The notes: generated by a model from the letters alone, not told the origin. DNA of 64,000 nt from an uncultured Eubacteriales bacterium (GCA_951801675.1 CATONX010000004.1:88597-152596); one strand, 5' to 3'. Shown: positions 41,090-51,906, numbered from the stretch's first letter. Program-made: numbers and translations.

Positions 41090-43390
41090 ATGCGTCTGTC
41101 CTTTGATGTATCCGGCTATGAAGCCAAAAAGACGGCCCCGCTCCCCTTTCTGGGCATGTCGCCAAAGGGGGAAACCCTGTCGGCCAACCGCGGTTATTTT
41201 GAGAAAAACGGCAAGCCCTGGTTTCCGGTCATGGGGGAATTTCACTTTTCCCGCTATCCCTGCAATCGCTGGGAAGAAGAGATCTTAAAGATGAAAGCCG
41301 GCGGGATCAATGTGGTGGCCTCCTATGTATTCTGGATCCACCACGAGGAAACCGAGGGCCAGTGGGACTGGAGCGGGGATAAAGACCTGCGCCGGTTTGT
41401 AACCCTTTGCGGCAGGCATGGGCTCTCCCTTCTGCTTCGCATCGGGCCCTGGGTCCATGGGGAATGCCGCAACGGCGGGTTTCCAGACTGGCTTATGAAA
41501 AAGCCCTTCCCGCTCAGAGAAAATAACGAGGCGTATTTTTATTGTGTGCGGGGCCTTTATCACAACATTTATAAGCAGGTGGACGGCCTGCTCTTTTCCC
41601 AGGGCGGTCCCATCATCGGGGTGCAGCTGGAAAACGAGTACGGCCATGTGGGCGGTTTAACGGGCGAAGCGGGAAAAGAGCACCTGCGCACCCTCAAGCG
41701 CATTGCCGTGGAGGAGGGTTTTGCCGTTCCTTTTTACACGGCGACGGCCTGGGGCGGCGGCATCGTGGTGGACGACGAGATGCTGCCGGTGCTGGGGGGC
41801 TATGTGGAAGCGCCCTGGACCCAGCATACCAATGAACTGCCCGCCAACGTCAACTACCTAATCGAACCCTTTCTCAACGATACCGCCATCGCTTCCGACT
41901 TTCGGGAAGCGGACGATGACGGCTTTACCTGCGACATTGCGCGTTATCCCTTCTCCACGGCGGAGCTGGGAGGCGGACTGATGCCCACCCATCACCGCCG
42001 GGTCAAGGTCACCGGGGACGATACCCAGGCCATGATTTTAGCGAAGCTTGCCTCCGGGGTCAACCTGGTGGGATATTACATGTACCACGGGGGCACGAAT
42101 CCCATGGGGCGCCATTCCTCTCTCGAGGAATCCCGGCAGACCGGCGGCAACAACGACTACCCGAAGCTCAGCTATGATTTTCAGGCGCCGCTTGGCGAGT
42201 TCGGCCAGGCAAACGATGCGTATCACACCTGTAAACTGCTGCACTTTTTCCTCAAAGAGTTCGGCGGCGCGCTGACCGCGATGGAAACGGTGATTCCGCC
42301 TGTCAACTCCAGGGACGCGGAGGACATGGATGCGCCCCGCCTGTCCATCCAAACGGACGGAAAAAGCGGCTTTCTCTTTCTCAACAACTACCAGCGCAAA
42401 CGGGTTATGACCCAAAAGGACCTTTCCATTATCCTGCAAACCAAGGTAGGACCCGTAACCTTCCCGGACCTGACCCTTTCAAACGGCTGCCGGGCCATCC
42501 TTCCCTTCGGGCTGTCCTTAGACGGGGTGTCCCTTCCTTGGGCCACCGCCCAGCCGATTGGGCGCACGGTGGTGGACGATACGCCTGAATATCTCTTTTT
42601 CACGCCGCAGGGGATTCCCGGGCAGTTTGCGCTCAAAGGTGTCACCGTAACGGGGCTGGAAAACGGGATGCAGGACAAGACGGAGGATTTGGTTCTAGTC
42701 ACGGTATCCGATCCCAAAAAGGCGATGGTCGTTACCCTAAAGGGGAAACCCGGGACCGTGCGGCTGCGCTGTCTGCCCTACGAAGCGGCGCTGACCCTCT
42801 TTCTGCTGTCAAACGGCCAGGCGGTTTTCTTCCCGGGCCTTGTCATAGACGACGGGGAAACCGCCGCCCTCTTTTCCCGGACGGCGTCAACAGCGGTGTG
42901 CACCCCTCACGCCCTGCCACCCAAGGTGGAGACCGACGGCGTACAGGTGACCTGCCAAGGAACCGACCCTGCCACCGGATATTACCGGCATTCCCTGGCG
43001 CTTTCGCCGGTAGAAACCCAGCTTCGTCTGGAACAGACGCCCTGCACGAAGGAAAACGTACGGGCCTGGAAGGCAACCATCTCCTGCGAGCCGAAGGGCA
43101 TTCACGATCTGTTTTTGCAGCTTCACTGGGCCGGCAGCGAGGCGCGCCTTTACTTAGACGGCACCCTGGCGGCGGACACCTATTACATCGACGGGGTGTG
43201 GGACATCGGCTTGTCCCGCTTTTCTCTCCATGAGGACACCGAAATGCGCCTGGAAATCACCGCTTACCGGGAAGGGGACGACATTTTCTTTGACTGCCCG
43301 CCCAAGCTGGAAAACGGCGTGGCCTGCTGCATCGAGCAGGCGCAGCTTTTCCCGGAATATCAAATTGACCTTTCCCTTATGAGCCTGTAA
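41090..43390 (+). CDS. GH35-type beta-galactosidase
   Basis: 766 residues. The TIM-barrel is in residues ~30-360 with the acid/base in QLENEYG (Glu183) and the likely nucleophile in TAELGGG (Glu292); RIGPWVHGECRNGGFPDWL is a family-typical substrate-site block. The C-terminal ~400 residues are beta-rich jelly-roll modules. No signal peptide, so it acts in the cytoplasm on imported oligosaccharides, likely galactan or arabinogalactan fragments. GGAGGGATG precedes the ATG. It is 139 bases before the GH51 gene and may share its regulation. Confidence 0.92.
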   Translation: MRLSFDVSGYEAKKTAPLPFLGMSPKGETLSANRGYFEKNGKPWFPVMGEFHFSRYPCNRWEEEILKMKAGGINVVASYVFWIHHEETEGQWDWSGDKDLRRFVTLCGRHGLSLLLRIGPWVHGECRNGGFPDWLMKKPFPLRENNEAYFYCVRGLYHNIYKQVDGLLFSQGGPIIGVQLENEYGHVGGLTGEAGKEHLRTLKRIAVEEGFAVPFYTATAWGGGIVVDDEMLPVLGGYVEAPWTQHTNELPANVNYLIEPFLNDTAIASDFREADDDGFTCDIARYPFSTAELGGGLMPTHHRRVKVTGDDTQAMILAKLASGVNLVGYYMYHGGTNPMGRHSSLEESRQTGGNNDYPKLSYDFQAPLGEFGQANDAYHTCKLLHFFLKEFGGALTAMETVIPPVNSRDAEDMDAPRLSIQTDGKSGFLFLNNYQRKRVMTQKDLSIILQTKVGPVTFPDLTLSNGCRAILPFGLSLDGVSLPWATAQPIGRTVVDDTPEYLFFTPQGIPGQFALKGVTVTGLENGMQDKTEDLVLVTVSDPKKAMVVTLKGKPGTVRLRCLPYEAALTLFLLSNGQAVFFPGLVIDDGETAALFSRTASTAVCTPHALPPKVETDGVQVTCQGTDPATGYYRHSLALSPVETQLRLEQTPCTKENVRAWKATISCEPKGIHDLFLQLHWAGSEARLYLDGTLAADTYYIDGVWDIGLSRFSLHEDTEMRLEITAYREGDDIFFDCPPKLENGVACCIEQAQLFPEYQIDLSLMSL

Positions 43391-43529
43391 AAGAGAAAAG
43401 AAGTTCCCAGAAACGCGGAAATGTCTTGATCCGGCTGCGGCGGGGAGCTTGGATGCACACACCGTCTAGAAAGTCCCGGCCCTTTCCGGGGTTTCCACAC
43501 ACAACTATAAATAAAGGATGGATGACACC

Positions 43530-44993
43530 ATGGCGATCATTACCATCAACGCGGACCAGCCTCAGAATATCATCAACCGCAACCTGTACGGCCAGTTTGC
43601 CGAGCATCTGGGCCGCTGCATCTACGAAGGACTTTACGTGGGCGAGGATTCCCACATTCCAAACCGCAACGGTATGCGCACCGATGTGGTGGAGGCACTG
43701 AAAAAAATGAAGATCCCGGTGCTGCGCTGGCCGGGCGGCTGCTTTGCGGACACCTATCATTGGAAGGACGGAATCGGGCCCAAAGAATCCCGCAAAAAGA
43801 TGATCAACGTCCACTGGGGCGGAATGGTGGAGGACAATTCCTTCGGCACCCACGAGTTCTTCGAGCTGTGCGGGCAGCTGGGATGCGAGCCTTATATCAA
43901 CGGCAACGTAGGCAGCGGCACGGTGCAGGAAATGCAGGAATGGATCGAGTACATGACCTTTGACGGGGTATCCCCCATGGCGAAGCTTCGGGAGGAAAAT
44001 GGCCGCAAGGAGCCGTGGAAGGTAAAATATTTCGGCGTGGGCAATGAAAACTGGGGCTGCGGCGGTTTCATGCGGCCCCAGTATTACGCAGATCTGTACC
44101 GCCGGTTCTCCACCTATTGTCTCAACTATGGGGACAACAAGCTCTATAAAATTGCCTGCGGCCCCAACCGGGGGGATTATGAGTGGACGAGAGTCCTTAT
44201 GCGGGAAGCGGCTCCTTTTATGAACGGGCTGACGCTGCATTACTACTCCTATAATAAAAAGAACCGGTCGGCCACTCAGTTCGGGGAGGCCGAATGGGCC
44301 GAAATGCTCAAAGACGCGGCGGGAATCGAGGAGGAAATCGTCCGGCACACCGCCATCATGGACGAATACGACCCCCAAAACCGCATTGGTTTACTGGTGG
44401 ACGAGTGGGGCGCCTGGCACGACGAGGAACCGGGCACCGTCCGCGGCTTCCTCTACCAGCGCAACACCATGCGTGACGCGGTGCTGGCGGGGCTGTCTCT
44501 GAACATTTTCAACCGTCACAGCCGCCGGGTGCAGATGGCGAACATCGCCCAGCTAGTCAACGTCCTTCAGGCCCCCATCCTCACCGACGGGGCGAAAATG
44601 GTCTGCACCCCCACCTATTATGTATTCGAAATGTACGCCGTCCATCAGGATGCAAAGCTCCTTAACGCAGCGGTGCAGACGCCGGACTATACGTTCGGGG
44701 AAATTACTCTGCCCAAGGTGAGCGTTTCCTCCTCTTTGGCGGCGGACGGGGCTGTAAACCTGACTTTGTGCAACCTGAATCCCAACGAAAGCGAACCGGT
44801 TACCTGCGCGCTGCGCGGCAGCACGGCGCAGGAGGCCGCCGGCCGGGTGCTCACGGCAGACGCCATGAACGCCGGCAACGACTTTGAGGCGGGCGAAACG
44901 GTTGCTCCCAAAGCCCTTCCCGTGACCTTAAACGGGGACACCCTTTCCTTCACCCTGCCGGCCAAATCGGTGGCGGTGGTGAAGGTCCGATGA
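43530..44993 (+). CDS. GH51 alpha-L-arabinofuranosidase
   Basis: 487 residues from ATG at 43530 (AAAGGATGG eight bases upstream; an in-frame ATG at 43518 overlaps that site). Catalytic acid/base in [10 protein letters not shown] (Glu173) and nucleophile in LLVDEWGAW (Glu292); [20 protein letters not shown] is the family N-terminus and [19 protein letters not shown] the second substrate block. It removes arabinose from arabinan or arabinogalactan. No signal peptide, so it is intracellular. With the GH35 enzyme and the secreted PL11 lyase elsewhere in the window it completes a pectin side-chain set. Overlaps the next gene by ATGA. Confidence 0.95.
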   Translation: MAIITINADQPQNIINRNLYGQFAEHLGRCIYEGLYVGEDSHIPNRNGMRTDVVEALKKMKIPVLRWPGGCFADTYHWKDGIGPKESRKKMINVHWGGMVEDNSFGTHEFFELCGQLGCEPYINGNVGSGTVQEMQEWIEYMTFDGVSPMAKLREENGRKEPWKVKYFGVGNENWGCGGFMRPQYYADLYRRFSTYCLNYGDNKLYKIACGPNRGDYEWTRVLMREAAPFMNGLTLHYYSYNKKNRSATQFGEAEWAEMLKDAAGIEEEIVRHTAIMDEYDPQNRIGLLVDEWGAWHDEEPGTVRGFLYQRNTMRDAVLAGLSLNIFNRHSRRVQMANIAQLVNVLQAPILTDGAKMVCTPTYYVFEMYAVHQDAKLLNAAVQTPDYTFGEITLPKVSVSSSLAADGAVNLTLCNLNPNESEPVTCALRGSTAQEAAGRVLTADAMNAGNDFEAGETVAPKALPVTLNGDTLSFTLPAKSVAVVKVR

Positions 44994-45259
44994 CCCATCC
45001 GGTCCCCTGCCCCCGCTGCCTGGAACTGACGGACGGGGAAGCCTTTCGCCGGTCGGTGGAAGAATACGCCGCTTCCCTGCCCGAGGAGCAGTGTGTAACC
45101 GATGCAGCTTATCAGGCGAGGCTGAAGGTATGCCAGGCGTGCGGCGCTCTCTTTGACGGGGCCTGCCGGCACTGCGGCTGCTTCGTGCTGGTGCGGGCAA
45201 GAAAGAAAGGCCTTTCCTGCCCGTATCCGGGCGGGTCGAAATGGCCCGAATCCATCTGA
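44990..45259 (+). CDS. Small cysteine-rich protein (DUF6171-like)
   Basis: 89 residues, overlapping the GH51 stop by four bases. Three pairs of cysteines: PCPRC near the start, [19 protein letters not shown] in the middle and CPYP at the end, a zinc-ribbon-like layout. It ends with KWP, as do members of the Clostridia family I recall as DUF6171; function unknown. 20 bases before the TTG of the membrane glycosyltransferase gene, so it links the arabinofuranosidase and glycosyltransferase in one transcript. Confidence 0.75.
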   Translation: MTHPVPCPRCLELTDGEAFRRSVEEYAASLPEEQCVTDAAYQARLKVCQACGALFDGACRHCGCFVLVRARKKGLSCPYPGGSKWPESI

Positions 45260-45279
45260 CGACGCAAGGAGGCGGTCTG

Positions 45280-46770
45280 TTGAACACGCGCACCTCGATC
45301 GGTTCTCCCCCTTTTATCCGCTTCGCCCCTTTTCTGGCGGCCACGGGCGGGATTCTCCTTTTGCTCTTTTTCTTTTTTGACCAAAGCCAAATCACCTTGT
45401 TTCAAAGCGCGGTCTGGCGGGTGGTGCTGCTCCTTTTGGTAGGGGCGGCCGCCTGCGTGGGGGCGGCCCGGTACCTGTCGGGCAAGCTTACCTGGCAGCA
45501 GGCGGTGTTTCTCGTGCTGGCGGGGGCTTTGTTCCTTCGCATTCTTTATATGACCGCCACGCCTTATACCGTCCGCCAGCACGACGTGGAGGGCTTAGAC
45601 GGCCAGGGGCACCTCGGATACATGCAGCTTCTCTGGGAAACGGGGACCCTTCCCCAGAGCGACGACTGGCAGTTCTACCAGCCGCCCCTTCATCATATCA
45701 TTTCGGCCCTTTGGGTCAAGGCGGGGCTGCTTTTGGGCTTCTCGGTGGAGCGGTGCGTGGAAAACATCCAGCTGCTGACCGTCTTTTACTCCATGGCGAT
45801 TTTAGTGGTGTTTCAAAAGATGCTCGCCTATTTCCGTCTTTCCCCGGTTTTTCAGCTGTGCGCCCTTCTCTTCGCCGCCTTCCACCCCACCATGCTCTAC
45901 ATGAGCAGCGGCATCAACAACGATATCCTGATGCTTCTGTTCTTCCTTCTCGCTCTTTTGTTTACCATCCGGTGGTACTACCGGCAGACCTTCGGGAACA
46001 TCTTGGTGCTTGCCTTGTGCATCGGGCTTGGGATGATGACCAAGCTCTCCTGCGGCATTGTGGCGGTTTTGGTGGCGCCGGTGCTGCTGTATGGGTTTGT
46101 CAAGTCACGGAAAAAGGGGCGTTTGGTGGGTCAGTTCGCGGCCTTTGGGGCGGTATGCGTGCCGCTGGGGCTGTGGTACTCGGTGCGTAATTTCCTGCGC
46201 TTCGGCCAGCCCTTCGGCTACGTGCCCATGCTGCCGGAGGACAGCTTTCAGTACGTGGGCAACTATTCCGTCTTCCAGCGGCTCTTTTCCCTGCCTCTCG
46301 ACCAGTTTACCGGCTCTCCCTACGTGTCGGTGTCGGACGATTACAACATCCCCCTGTATGTAGTCAAGAACTCCCTTTTCGGCGAAGCCAGCTACCAAGC
46401 CCTCACCCCCTTCGCCTGGGTTCTTGTCTATGCAAACCTGGCGATGCTTTTGCTGATTGCAGCTGCGTTTGTCTACTGTCTCGTCAAAGGGTTTCGCCGG
46501 GGCCCCCGGCTCCCGCTGGCTCTGCTTGCCGGGAACGTGCTGCTGCAAGCGGCCTCCTACCTGAATTTCTGCTTTCAAATGCCCCACGCCTGCACCATGG
46601 ACGTGCGGTATATGGCGTCGGCCATTCTTTGCGGCGGCTTTTTCCTGGCGCTGGCCGGGCAAAGGATGACCGAGCGGACGAAACGGCCTGTCCGCTGGCC
46701 CCAGTATGCGTGCGTTCTCGTGGTGGGGCTTTTCTCCTTCGGCAGCGCCCTCTTCTATACTTTTGTTTAA
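45280..46770 (+). CDS. GT39-type membrane glycosyltransferase (GT-C fold)
   Basis: 496 residues from TTG at 45280 (AAGGAGG seven bases upstream). About 11-12 hydrophobic helices; after the first two comes a long outside loop starting QHDVEGLDGQGHLGYM, with the family's Asp-containing catalytic loop, and WQFYQPPLHHIISALW, the GT-C second loop. GT39 enzymes move a mannose or aminosugar from a polyprenyl-phosphate carrier. Acceptor and donor are unknown. Ends at a strong terminator in front of the CIRCE promoter. Confidence 0.85.
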   Translation: MNTRTSIGSPPFIRFAPFLAATGGILLLLFFFFDQSQITLFQSAVWRVVLLLLVGAAACVGAARYLSGKLTWQQAVFLVLAGALFLRILYMTATPYTVRQHDVEGLDGQGHLGYMQLLWETGTLPQSDDWQFYQPPLHHIISALWVKAGLLLGFSVERCVENIQLLTVFYSMAILVVFQKMLAYFRLSPVFQLCALLFAAFHPTMLYMSSGINNDILMLLFFLLALLFTIRWYYRQTFGNILVLALCIGLGMMTKLSCGIVAVLVAPVLLYGFVKSRKKGRLVGQFAAFGAVCVPLGLWYSVRNFLRFGQPFGYVPMLPEDSFQYVGNYSVFQRLFSLPLDQFTGSPYVSVSDDYNIPLYVVKNSLFGEASYQALTPFAWVLVYANLAMLLLIAAAFVYCLVKGFRRGPRLPLALLAGNVLLQAASYLNFCFQMPHACTMDVRYMASAILCGGFFLALAGQRMTERTKRPVRWPQYACVLVVGLFSFGSALFYTFV

Positions 46771-46780
46771 CGAACTGCGC

Positions 46781-46818
46781 AAAGGCGGCCGCTCCTTACC
46801 GGGGCGGCCGCCTTTTTT
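46781..46818 (+). terminator. Terminator before the heat-shock operon
   Basis: AAAGGCGGCCGC/GCGGCCGCCTTT stem followed by TTTTTTCG. Confidence 0.9.
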
Positions 46819-46850
46819 CGTTTGTACATAAAGTATTTACAAATGGCCTC

Positions 46851-46879
46851 TTGACAAAGAAGAATCGGAATGGTAAATT
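46851..46879 (+). promoter_or_regulatory. Promoter of hrcA-grpE-dnaK-dnaJ
   Basis: Perfect TTGACA (46851-46856), 17-base spacer, TAAATT (46874-46879). The CIRCE dyad begins 11 bases downstream. Confidence 0.85.
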
Positions 46880-46890
46880 AATACTCAGAA

Positions 46891-46917
46891 TTAGCACTCT
46901 AAGTTATTGAGTGCTAA
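46891..46917 (+). promoter_or_regulatory. CIRCE operator for HrcA
   Basis: TTAGCACTC-N9-GAGTGCTAA, a perfect match to the CIRCE consensus, placed over the transcription start. HrcA, encoded directly downstream, binds it and blocks transcription until chaperone demand rises. No second CIRCE is seen before dnaK or dnaJ. Confidence 0.98.
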
Positions 46918-46939
46918 AACAGTCTGGAGGTTTGTAACC

Positions 46940-48001
46940 ATGGAGCTTGGTGAGCGCAAGTTAAAGGTGCTGTCCGCTCTCATCGAGGCTTACATCAACA
47001 CGGGCGAACCAGTTGGTTCCAAAGCGTTGCAGGAGGCCCTCGACCGAGCGGTTTCCTCTGCTACCATCCGCAACGACATGGCCGAGCTTTCTGAGCTTGG
47101 CCTCTTGGAGCAGCCACACACCTCGGCCGGACGGGTTCCGTCCCCGAGAGGATACCGGCTGTATATTGACAAGCTTATGTCCCATGCCCCGGTAACAAAG
47201 GAAGAGCGCCGGTTTATCGATACGATGCTGGGAGAGCACGCCGACGACCCGGAACGGCTTTTGGAAAACGCGTCGCTGGCGCTGGCGCAGCTGACCCGGT
47301 TTGCGGCACTGTCCACCACCCCGGAAAGCGAGACGGCGGTCATTCTCAAATGTGAGCTGATTGCGGCGGGGCGGCGGCTGGCGATCCTTTTGCTGGTCAC
47401 GTCGGCGGGCATGATGAAATCAAAGCTGTTTAAGACCGACACGGACATTACCCCGGAGCTATGCGAGCGGTTTCGCCGGGTGACGGCCGAACATGTCTGC
47501 GGCGTGCCCCTGTCGGACATTTGTCTTCCCTTTGTCCAGACGCTGGCCGCGTCTCTGGGGGAACACGCCTTTACCATGACCCCGCTGCTCATCGGCCTGT
47601 ACGAGACGGCAAGCGAGGCGGCGCAGGCGCAGGTGCGGCTGGAAGGCCAGGCGAACCTGCTGATCCATCCGGAATTTGACGGCGAGCATGTGCGGCGGCT
47701 TATGGAGTTTTTAGCAAAGCGCAAGGAGCTTACCGAGCTGCTCCATCAATACCATGGGGGCGTTCATGTGGTGCTGGGAAGCGAAAGCCCCACTCCGGAG
47801 CTGGCGGGTTCGAGCGTGGTCATCGCCCGGTACCGGCTGGGCAGCCGGGAGGGCGGCACCATCGGCGTCATCGGCCCGAGCCGGATGAATTATTCGAAAA
47901 TCATCCCAAGCCTTGAATATTTCGCCCTGCGTTTAGGCAACCTCCTATCGGAGGACCTGGACGAAAGGGGCGAAGCACAAGCGGATTCACAACAAACATA
48001 G
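46940..48001 (+). CDS. hrcA: Heat-inducible transcription repressor HrcA
   Basis: 353 residues from ATG at 46940 (CTGGAGG upstream). The N-terminal winged helix includes GERKLKVLSALIEAYINTGEPVGSK and AVSSATIRNDMAELSELGLLEQPHTSAGRVPSPRGYRLYID, the standard HrcA signature. The C-terminal part has the GAF-like and dimerisation regions, ending GVIGPSRMNYSKIIPSLEYF. It represses its own operon through the CIRCE box. First gene of a classical hrcA-grpE-dnaK-dnaJ order. Confidence 0.97.
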   Translation: MELGERKLKVLSALIEAYINTGEPVGSKALQEALDRAVSSATIRNDMAELSELGLLEQPHTSAGRVPSPRGYRLYIDKLMSHAPVTKEERRFIDTMLGEHADDPERLLENASLALAQLTRFAALSTTPESETAVILKCELIAAGRRLAILLLVTSAGMMKSKLFKTDTDITPELCERFRRVTAEHVCGVPLSDICLPFVQTLAASLGEHAFTMTPLLIGLYETASEAAQAQVRLEGQANLLIHPEFDGEHVRRLMEFLAKRKELTELLHQYHGGVHVVLGSESPTPELAGSSVVIARYRLGSREGGTIGVIGPSRMNYSKIIPSLEYFALRLGNLLSEDLDERGEAQADSQQT

Positions 48002-48016
48002 AAGGTGGGACGCACA

Positions 48017-48577
48017 TTGAAAAAGAAAGACGCAAAGGCGGAAACAAAGGCCGCCGAAAACGAGACGGTCAAGAACGAAGAGACGCAGACCCAGGAGCAG
48101 GACGCGGCGAAGGAATCCAAAGAGGAGAATCCGCTGCAGGCGCAGGTCGAGCAGCTGCAAAAGGAGCTCAAAGAGCAAAAGGAGCTTTTGCTGCGCACGG
48201 CGGCGGAGTACGACAACTACCGCAAACGCACCGCTAAGGAAAAGGACGCCACCTGGAACGACGCGAAGGCGTCTACGGTTGCGGAGTTCCTGCCGGCACT
48301 CGACAATCTGGAGCGGGCGCTGACCGCCGAGGGAGACACGCAGGACATCAAAAAGGGCGTGGAAATGATCCACAAGCAGTTCCTCGATGCCCTTACAAAG
48401 CTCAAGGTGGAGGAAATCCCCACGGTGGGCGAAACGCTTGACCCGTCCTTGCACCATGCGGTGATGCATGTGGAGGACGAGGAAGCGGGTGACGGTGAAA
48501 TCGTCGAATGCTTCCAGAAAGGTTATAAGACCGGCGACCGGGTCATCCGGTACAGCATGGTCAAGGTAGCCAATTAA
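48017..48577 (+). CDS. grpE: GrpE nucleotide exchange factor
   Basis: 186 residues, TTG at 48017 with AAGGTGGGA upstream (GTG at 48005 is an alternative). Lys/Glu-rich N-terminus, long helix ([27 protein letters not shown]), and a C-terminal beta domain ending with [18 protein letters not shown], the GrpE signature. It speeds ADP release from DnaK. Fifteen bases after hrcA. Confidence 0.96.
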   Translation: MKKKDAKAETKAAENETVKNEETQTQEQDAAKESKEENPLQAQVEQLQKELKEQKELLLRTAAEYDNYRKRTAKEKDATWNDAKASTVAEFLPALDNLERALTAEGDTQDIKKGVEMIHKQFLDALTKLKVEEIPTVGETLDPSLHHAVMHVEDEEAGDGEIVECFQKGYKTGDRVIRYSMVKVAN

Positions 48578-48642
48578 CGTTCCCGGCGTTTTTTCATAGA
48601 TTCACATATAGAAAATCAAACCGTTATAGGAGGAATTTCAGT

Positions 48643-50493
48643 ATGGCAAAGGTAATCGGCATAGATTTGGGTACGACAAACAGCTGCGTCGCGGTCATCG
48701 AAGGCGGCGAACCGGTCGTCATTACCAACGCGGAAGGTGCTCGCACCACCCCGTCCGTGGTGGCGATTTCCAAGAACGGCGAACGCATGGTGGGCCAGGT
48801 GGCAAAGCGCCAGGCCATCACCAATCCCGACCGCACCATCGCTTCCATTAAGCGGGACATGGGCACCAACCGCAAAGTCACCATCGACGGCAAGGCCTAC
48901 ACGCCCCAGGAAATCTCCGCTATGACCCTGCAAAAGCTCAAGGCGGACGCGGAAGCGTACCTGGGCGAAAAGGTGTCGGAAGCGGTCATCACGGTCCCGG
49001 CCTACTTCTCCGACGCCCAGCGTCAGGCTACTAAGGACGCGGGCACCATCGCGGGCCTGGAAGTCAAGCGCATCATCAACGAACCCACCGCCGCGGCGCT
49101 CGCCTACGGCATTGATAAGGAAACCGACCAGAAGGTCATGGTGTACGACCTGGGCGGCGGTACCTTCGACGTGTCCATCATCGAGATGGGCGACGGCGTG
49201 CAGGAAGTGCTGGCTACCGCGGGCAACAACCGTCTGGGCGGCGACGACTTCGACCAGCGGGTGATCGACTGGATGGTGCAGAACTTCAAGGCGGAAACCG
49301 GCGTGGACCTGTCGAACGACAAGATGGCCATGCAGCGCTTAAAGGAAGCGGCGGAAAAGGCGAAGATCGAGCTGTCCGGCGTGACCACCAGCCAGATTAA
49401 CCTCCCCTTCATCACCGCCGACGCCACCGGCCCGAAGCATCTGGACATGACGCTTACCCGCGCCAAGTTCAACGAGCTGACCGCGGACCTGGTGGAAAAC
49501 ACCATGGGCCCGGTTCGCCAGGCGCTCAAGGACTCCGGCCTTTCTGCGGGCGATCTGGATAAGATCCTTTTGGTGGGCGGTTCGAGCCGTATTCCCGCGG
49601 TGCAGGAAGCCATCAAGAAGTTCACCGGCAAGGAGCCCTTCAAGGGCATCAACCCCGACGAGTGCGTAGCCATCGGCGCTGCACTTCAGGCAGGCGTTTT
49701 GGGCGGCGAGGTCAAGGGCCTGCTGCTTCTGGACGTTACGCCTTTGTCTCTGGGCATCGAGACCATGGGCGGCGTCATGACCAAGGTCATCGACCGCAAC
49801 ACCACCATCCCCACCAAGAAAAGCCAGGTGTTCTCCACCGCCGCCGACGGGCAGACTTCCGTGGAAGTCCATGTCCTGCAGGGCGAGCGCGAGTTCGCCC
49901 GTGACAATAAAACCTTAGGCATGTTCCGTCTCGACGGCATCCCGGCCGCGCCCCGCGGCGTGCCGCAGATCGAGGTCACCTTCGACATCGACGCAAACGG
50001 CATCGTCCACGTGTCCGCCAAGGACCTGGGCACCGGCAAGGAGCAGCACATCACCATCACCTCCAACACCAACATGAGCAAGGACGACATTGAGAAGGCG
50101 GTCAAGGACGCCGAGCAGTTCGCGGCGGAAGACAAGAAGCGCCGCGAAGAGGTGGACACGAAGAACGCCGCCGACCAGATGGTGTACCAGGCGGAGAAAA
50201 CCCTCACCGAAGCAGGTGACAAGATCGACGCTTCGGAGAAGGATGCGGTCCAGAAGGACATCGACGCCCTTAAGGAAGCGCTCAAGGGAACGGACGTGGA
50301 CATGATCAAGGCCGCCCAGGAGAAACTGCAGCAGTCGCTGATGAAGGTGGGCGAAAAGATCTATAACGCCGCCCAGCAGCAGGCTTCTTCCGGCGCCGGC
50401 AGCACCGATGCACAAAGCGACGGCCCCAAGACCGACGAAAACGGCAACGTTTACGACGCGGAGTTCCACGACGTGGACGACGACAAAAAATAA
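48643..50493 (+). CDS. dnaK: Chaperone DnaK (Hsp70)
   Basis: 616 residues. ATPase domain begins [20 protein letters not shown], followed by [10 protein letters not shown] and [11 protein letters not shown]; the substrate domain has the [14 protein letters not shown] hinge. The C-terminal ~35 residues are Gln, Gly, Ser and Asp rich and end in an acidic [10 protein letters not shown]. Length is normal for Firmicutes DnaK. AGGAGG precedes the ATG; it is 65 bases downstream of grpE. Confidence 0.98.
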   Translation: MAKVIGIDLGTTNSCVAVIEGGEPVVITNAEGARTTPSVVAISKNGERMVGQVAKRQAITNPDRTIASIKRDMGTNRKVTIDGKAYTPQEISAMTLQKLKADAEAYLGEKVSEAVITVPAYFSDAQRQATKDAGTIAGLEVKRIINEPTAAALAYGIDKETDQKVMVYDLGGGTFDVSIIEMGDGVQEVLATAGNNRLGGDDFDQRVIDWMVQNFKAETGVDLSNDKMAMQRLKEAAEKAKIELSGVTTSQINLPFITADATGPKHLDMTLTRAKFNELTADLVENTMGPVRQALKDSGLSAGDLDKILLVGGSSRIPAVQEAIKKFTGKEPFKGINPDECVAIGAALQAGVLGGEVKGLLLLDVTPLSLGIETMGGVMTKVIDRNTTIPTKKSQVFSTAADGQTSVEVHVLQGEREFARDNKTLGMFRLDGIPAAPRGVPQIEVTFDIDANGIVHVSAKDLGTGKEQHITITSNTNMSKDDIEKAVKDAEQFAAEDKKRREEVDTKNAADQMVYQAEKTLTEAGDKIDASEKDAVQKDIDALKEALKGTDVDMIKAAQEKLQQSLMKVGEKIYNAAQQQASSGAGSTDAQSDGPKTDENGNVYDAEFHDVDDDKK

Positions 50494-50525
50494 GAAACCC
50501 GTTTGAACCAAACCGGGCGACGTAC

Positions 50526-50554
50526 CGCGTAAGGGGGAGTTCCCTCCTTACGCG
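50526..50554 (+). other. Stem-loop between dnaK and dnaJ
   Basis: CGCGTAAGGGGGAG pairs with a complement ending CTTACGCG. No T-run follows, so it is not a terminator but more likely an mRNA processing or stability element that can set dnaK and dnaJ levels apart. The gap dnaK-dnaJ is 153 bases, longer than the other gaps of the operon. Confidence 0.55.
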
Positions 50555-50646
50555 TTCGCCTGTTTATGGAAGAGCGGTTACATAACAAACACATAGGGCC
50601 GCACGGCGGCCACGACCCATGACTTTTCATACAAGGCGGGATTACT

Positions 50647-51813
50647 TTGGCTGAAAAACGCGACTATTACGAAGTGCTCGGCGTGGGAAAAACCGCGTCG
50701 GAGGACGAAATCAAAAAAGCCTATCGCAAGATGGCAAAACAGTACCATCCGGACTTAAACCCCGGCGACAAGGACGCCGAGGCCAAGTTCAAGGAGGTTA
50801 ACGAAGCCTACGAGGTTCTCTCGGACAGCAGCAAAAAGGCGCGTTACGATCAATTTGGCCATGCCGGAGTGGACCCCAGCTATGGCGCGGGCGGCGGGTA
50901 CGGCGCCGGCGGTTATGGGGGCGGCGGCTTCGGCGGCTTTGACTTCGGCGACATGGGGGACTTAGGCGATATTTTCGGCTCCATCTTCGGCGGGGGCAGC
51001 AGCCGGGCGGCCAACCCCAATGCTCCCAGGCGGGGCGCGGACATCAACGCTTCCGTTACCATCTCCTTTGAGGAAGCGGCCAAGGGCTGCAAGGTGGAGG
51101 TAAACGCACCACGGGTGGAGAACTGCCCGGAATGCGGCGGTTCGGGTGCGGCAAAGGGGACTTCCCCGAAAACCTGTCCCGAATGCGGGGGCAGAGGCCA
51201 GGTCCGGGTGACCCAGCGTACCCCCTTCGGCGTGATGCAGACCCAACGCACCTGTTCAAAATGCCGGGGCAAGGGCAAAATCATCGACACACCCTGTAAA
51301 AACTGCAGCGGCACCGGCCAGATTCGCCGTTCGCGGCGGCTGGAGGTCACCATTCCGGCGGGTATCGACGACGGCCAGGGCGTCAACCTGCGGGGCCAGG
51401 GCGATTACGGCGCCAACGGCGGCCCGGCGGGCGACCTGCACATTACCGTCAACGTGCGGCCCCATCCCCTCTTTGAGCGGGACGGGTTCGACGTCTGGTG
51501 CGAGATTCCTCTGACCTTCTCTCAGGCGGCCCTGGGGGCGGACATCACGGTTCCTACTCTCGACGGCAAGGTAAGCTACCACGTGCACGAGGGCACCCAG
51601 CCTGGGGACGTGTTCAAGCTTAAGGACCGGGGCATTCCCCACCTAAACGGCCGGGGCAAGGGCAGCCAGTTTGTCCGGGTGACCATCGAGGTGCCCAAGA
51701 ACCTGACCGAAAAGCAGAAGGAACTGCTCAAGGAATTCGAGTCGAACGCTTCCGACCACAACTATCAAAAGCGCAAGGGCTTTTTCGACAAACTCAAGGA
51801 TTTTATCAGTTAA
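50647..51813 (+). CDS. dnaJ: Chaperone DnaJ (Hsp40)
   Basis: 388 residues from TTG at 50647. J domain (1-70) with HPD in [10 protein letters not shown], Gly-rich linker ([15 protein letters not shown], ~82-110), zinc domain with four CxxCxGxG-type repeats ([32 protein letters not shown]) and the C-terminal substrate-binding beta domain. It delivers substrates to DnaK and stimulates its ATPase. Confidence 0.97.
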   Translation: MAEKRDYYEVLGVGKTASEDEIKKAYRKMAKQYHPDLNPGDKDAEAKFKEVNEAYEVLSDSSKKARYDQFGHAGVDPSYGAGGGYGAGGYGGGGFGGFDFGDMGDLGDIFGSIFGGGSSRAANPNAPRRGADINASVTISFEEAAKGCKVEVNAPRVENCPECGGSGAAKGTSPKTCPECGGRGQVRVTQRTPFGVMQTQRTCSKCRGKGKIIDTPCKNCSGTGQIRRSRRLEVTIPAGIDDGQGVNLRGQGDYGANGGPAGDLHITVNVRPHPLFERDGFDVWCEIPLTFSQAALGADITVPTLDGKVSYHVHEGTQPGDVFKLKDRGIPHLNGRGKGSQFVRVTIEVPKNLTEKQKELLKEFESNASDHNYQKRKGFFDKLKDFIS

Positions 51814-51827
51814 GGGGAAGCTTCGTG

Positions 51828-51861
51828 CGGCATGCGGCCTGTCGGCTGCATGCCGGTTTTC
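51828..51861 (+). terminator. Possible terminator of the heat-shock operon
   Basis: CGGCATGC/GCATGCCG stem followed by GTTTTCG, fifteen bases past dnaJ. The T-run is short, so strength is uncertain. Confidence 0.6.
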
Positions 51862-51906
51862 GTATGGGATAGGCTGCAACATTTCGGGGCAAAATGCAGC
51901 ATATGC

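Noticed and set aside
46930..50650. A second CIRCE operator before dnaK or dnaJ
   Set aside because: The intergenic gaps were read and contain no TTAGCACTC-N9-GAGTGCTAA dyad.
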